A DNA stretch of 15,341 nucleotides, taken from an uncultured Bacteroidota bacterium (GTDB taxonomy: Bacteria > Bacteroidota > Bacteroidia > UBA7662). How positions within the stretch are numbered: position 1 is the stretch's first letter; each line of letters starts with the position of its first letter. The notes beneath the pieces were generated by a model, which was given only the letters and a program-made list of their open reading frames with translations, was not told where the DNA came from and made no database searches. This document shows positions 14,817 through 15,341 of the stretch, piece by piece. The position numbers and the translations under genes were made by a program. Location of the stretch: positions 1-15,341 of the forward strand of contig CAIVQI010000379.1 in the NCBI GenBank assembly GCA_903908015.1, in the 5' to 3' direction.

Positions 14817-15341
14817 GTGAAAATAGAAAATCTAGAGCAGGGCGATACAGTTGAATCCAGTCTGACGTCTGATCTACTCAGCTGGTATGATGAAAAAAAA
14901 CGCAGTCTACCTTGGCGTGGGTCGGTGGACCCTTATCACATTTGGATATCAGAAATTATTCTCCAACAAACAAGGGTTGATCAGGGTACGGGCTACTTTT
15001 TGAAGTTTATTGAACGATTCCCCTGTATTGAGCGATTGGCTGTAGCCAGTGAGCAGGAAGTATTGGCCGTATGGCAAGGACTGGGCTATTATTCTCGGGC
15101 CTTGAATGTGCACAGGGCAGCGAAGATCATTGTCGAAGAGCGACAGGGATGCTTTCCGGAAACAGCTACAGAATGGAAGAAATTACCGGGTGTGGGAGAT
15201 TACACCGCCTCAGCAGTGGCATCAATTGCTTTCGGCGATCCTCAGGCAGCAGTCGACGGAAACGTTTTGCGGGTCATTTCCAGGTTGACCTGCGAAAATG
15301 GCTCTATTTCTGATACTTTGGTACATAAAAGAATTACTGCG
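14817..15341 (+). CDS. mutY: A/G-specific adenine glycosylase MutY, 5' part
   Basis: MutY removes adenine mispaired with 8-oxoguanine in base-excision repair. The first 175 codons are present and the window ends inside the gene. The N-terminal landmark WYDEKKRSLPWRG is at 23-35 and WISEIILQQTRV at 43-54 holds the catalytic Glu46. The helix-hairpin-helix LPGVGDYTASAV is at 123-134 and VDGNVLRV at 146-153 has the catalytic Asp147. The 4Fe-4S cluster and the NUDIX-like C-terminal domain would lie beyond the edge. The reading frame has no ATG between an upstream stop at 14748-14750 and the conserved region, so the GTG at 14817 is the likely start, giving about 20 residues before the conserved domain. 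Confidence 0.92.
   Translation, partial: MKIENLEQGDTVESSLTSDLLSWYDEKKRSLPWRGSVDPYHIWISEIILQQTRVDQGTGYFLKFIERFPCIERLAVASEQEVLAVWQGLGYYSRALNVHRAAKIIVEERQGCFPETATEWKKLPGVGDYTASAVASIAFGDPQAAVDGNVLRVISRLTCENGSISDTLVHKRITA

Noticed and set aside
1..15341. Mobile elements, CRISPR arrays, defence islands or RNA genes
   Set aside because: No transposase, integrase, long direct or inverted repeats, evenly spaced repeats or tRNA-like cloverleaf was found; all genes look like core chromosomal genes with similar composition.

Overview
The window is an ordinary, gene-dense chromosomal segment of a member of the Bacteroidota. The evidence is the gene set: rpmB-rpmG-DUF4295-ftsY-rimO, a GldB-type lipoprotein, BshC, and an HU / TPR / tiny basic protein / RNase G / MutY block. 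Promoter-like boxes follow the Bacteroidota form TAnnTTTG, and start codons have A-rich leaders with no clear Shine-Dalgarno sequences. I see no tRNA, rRNA, CRISPR array, insertion sequence, prophage or defence gene, and no stretch over 300 bases lacks a gene. I do not recognise an undescribed multi-gene system. The less studied content is several small or uncharacterised genes within housekeeping operons.

Layout. Positions 1-543 hold the end of a ribosomal-protein operon: bL28 (partial), bL33 and a 52-residue DUF4295 protein, closed by a strong hairpin with a T-tract at 587-618. Then ftsY and rimO overlap by 4 bases (646-2930), and bshC follows after 29 bases (2960-4576). rseP (minus strand, 4658-5989) converges on bshC and diverges from a marR-type regulator (6063-6485). 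xseB (minus strand, 6545-6748) has no xseA beside it. udk and a KtrA/TrkA-type K+ channel regulator overlap by 25 bases (6868-8186). A GldB-like lipoprotein (minus strand) diverges from an outer-membrane beta-barrel gene that is coupled by TAATG to glutamine-dependent nadE (8200-11806). RNase G (minus strand, GTG start) converges on nadE.

On the minus strand at the right end, HU (14721-14422), a membrane-anchored TPR protein (14418-13588) and a 29-residue very basic protein (13577-13488) form a tight operon upstream of rng. mutY runs rightward and is cut by the window edge; it has a GTG start, and its promoter box interlocks with that of HU.

Functional themes are translation and ribosome maturation (bL28, bL33, DUF4295, RimO, the basic peptide), membrane targeting and proteolysis (FtsY, RseP), redox and nucleotide cofactors (BshC, NadE, Udk), DNA repair and nucleoid (XseB, HU, MutY), RNA processing (RNase G), and the cell envelope (GldB, the barrel protein).
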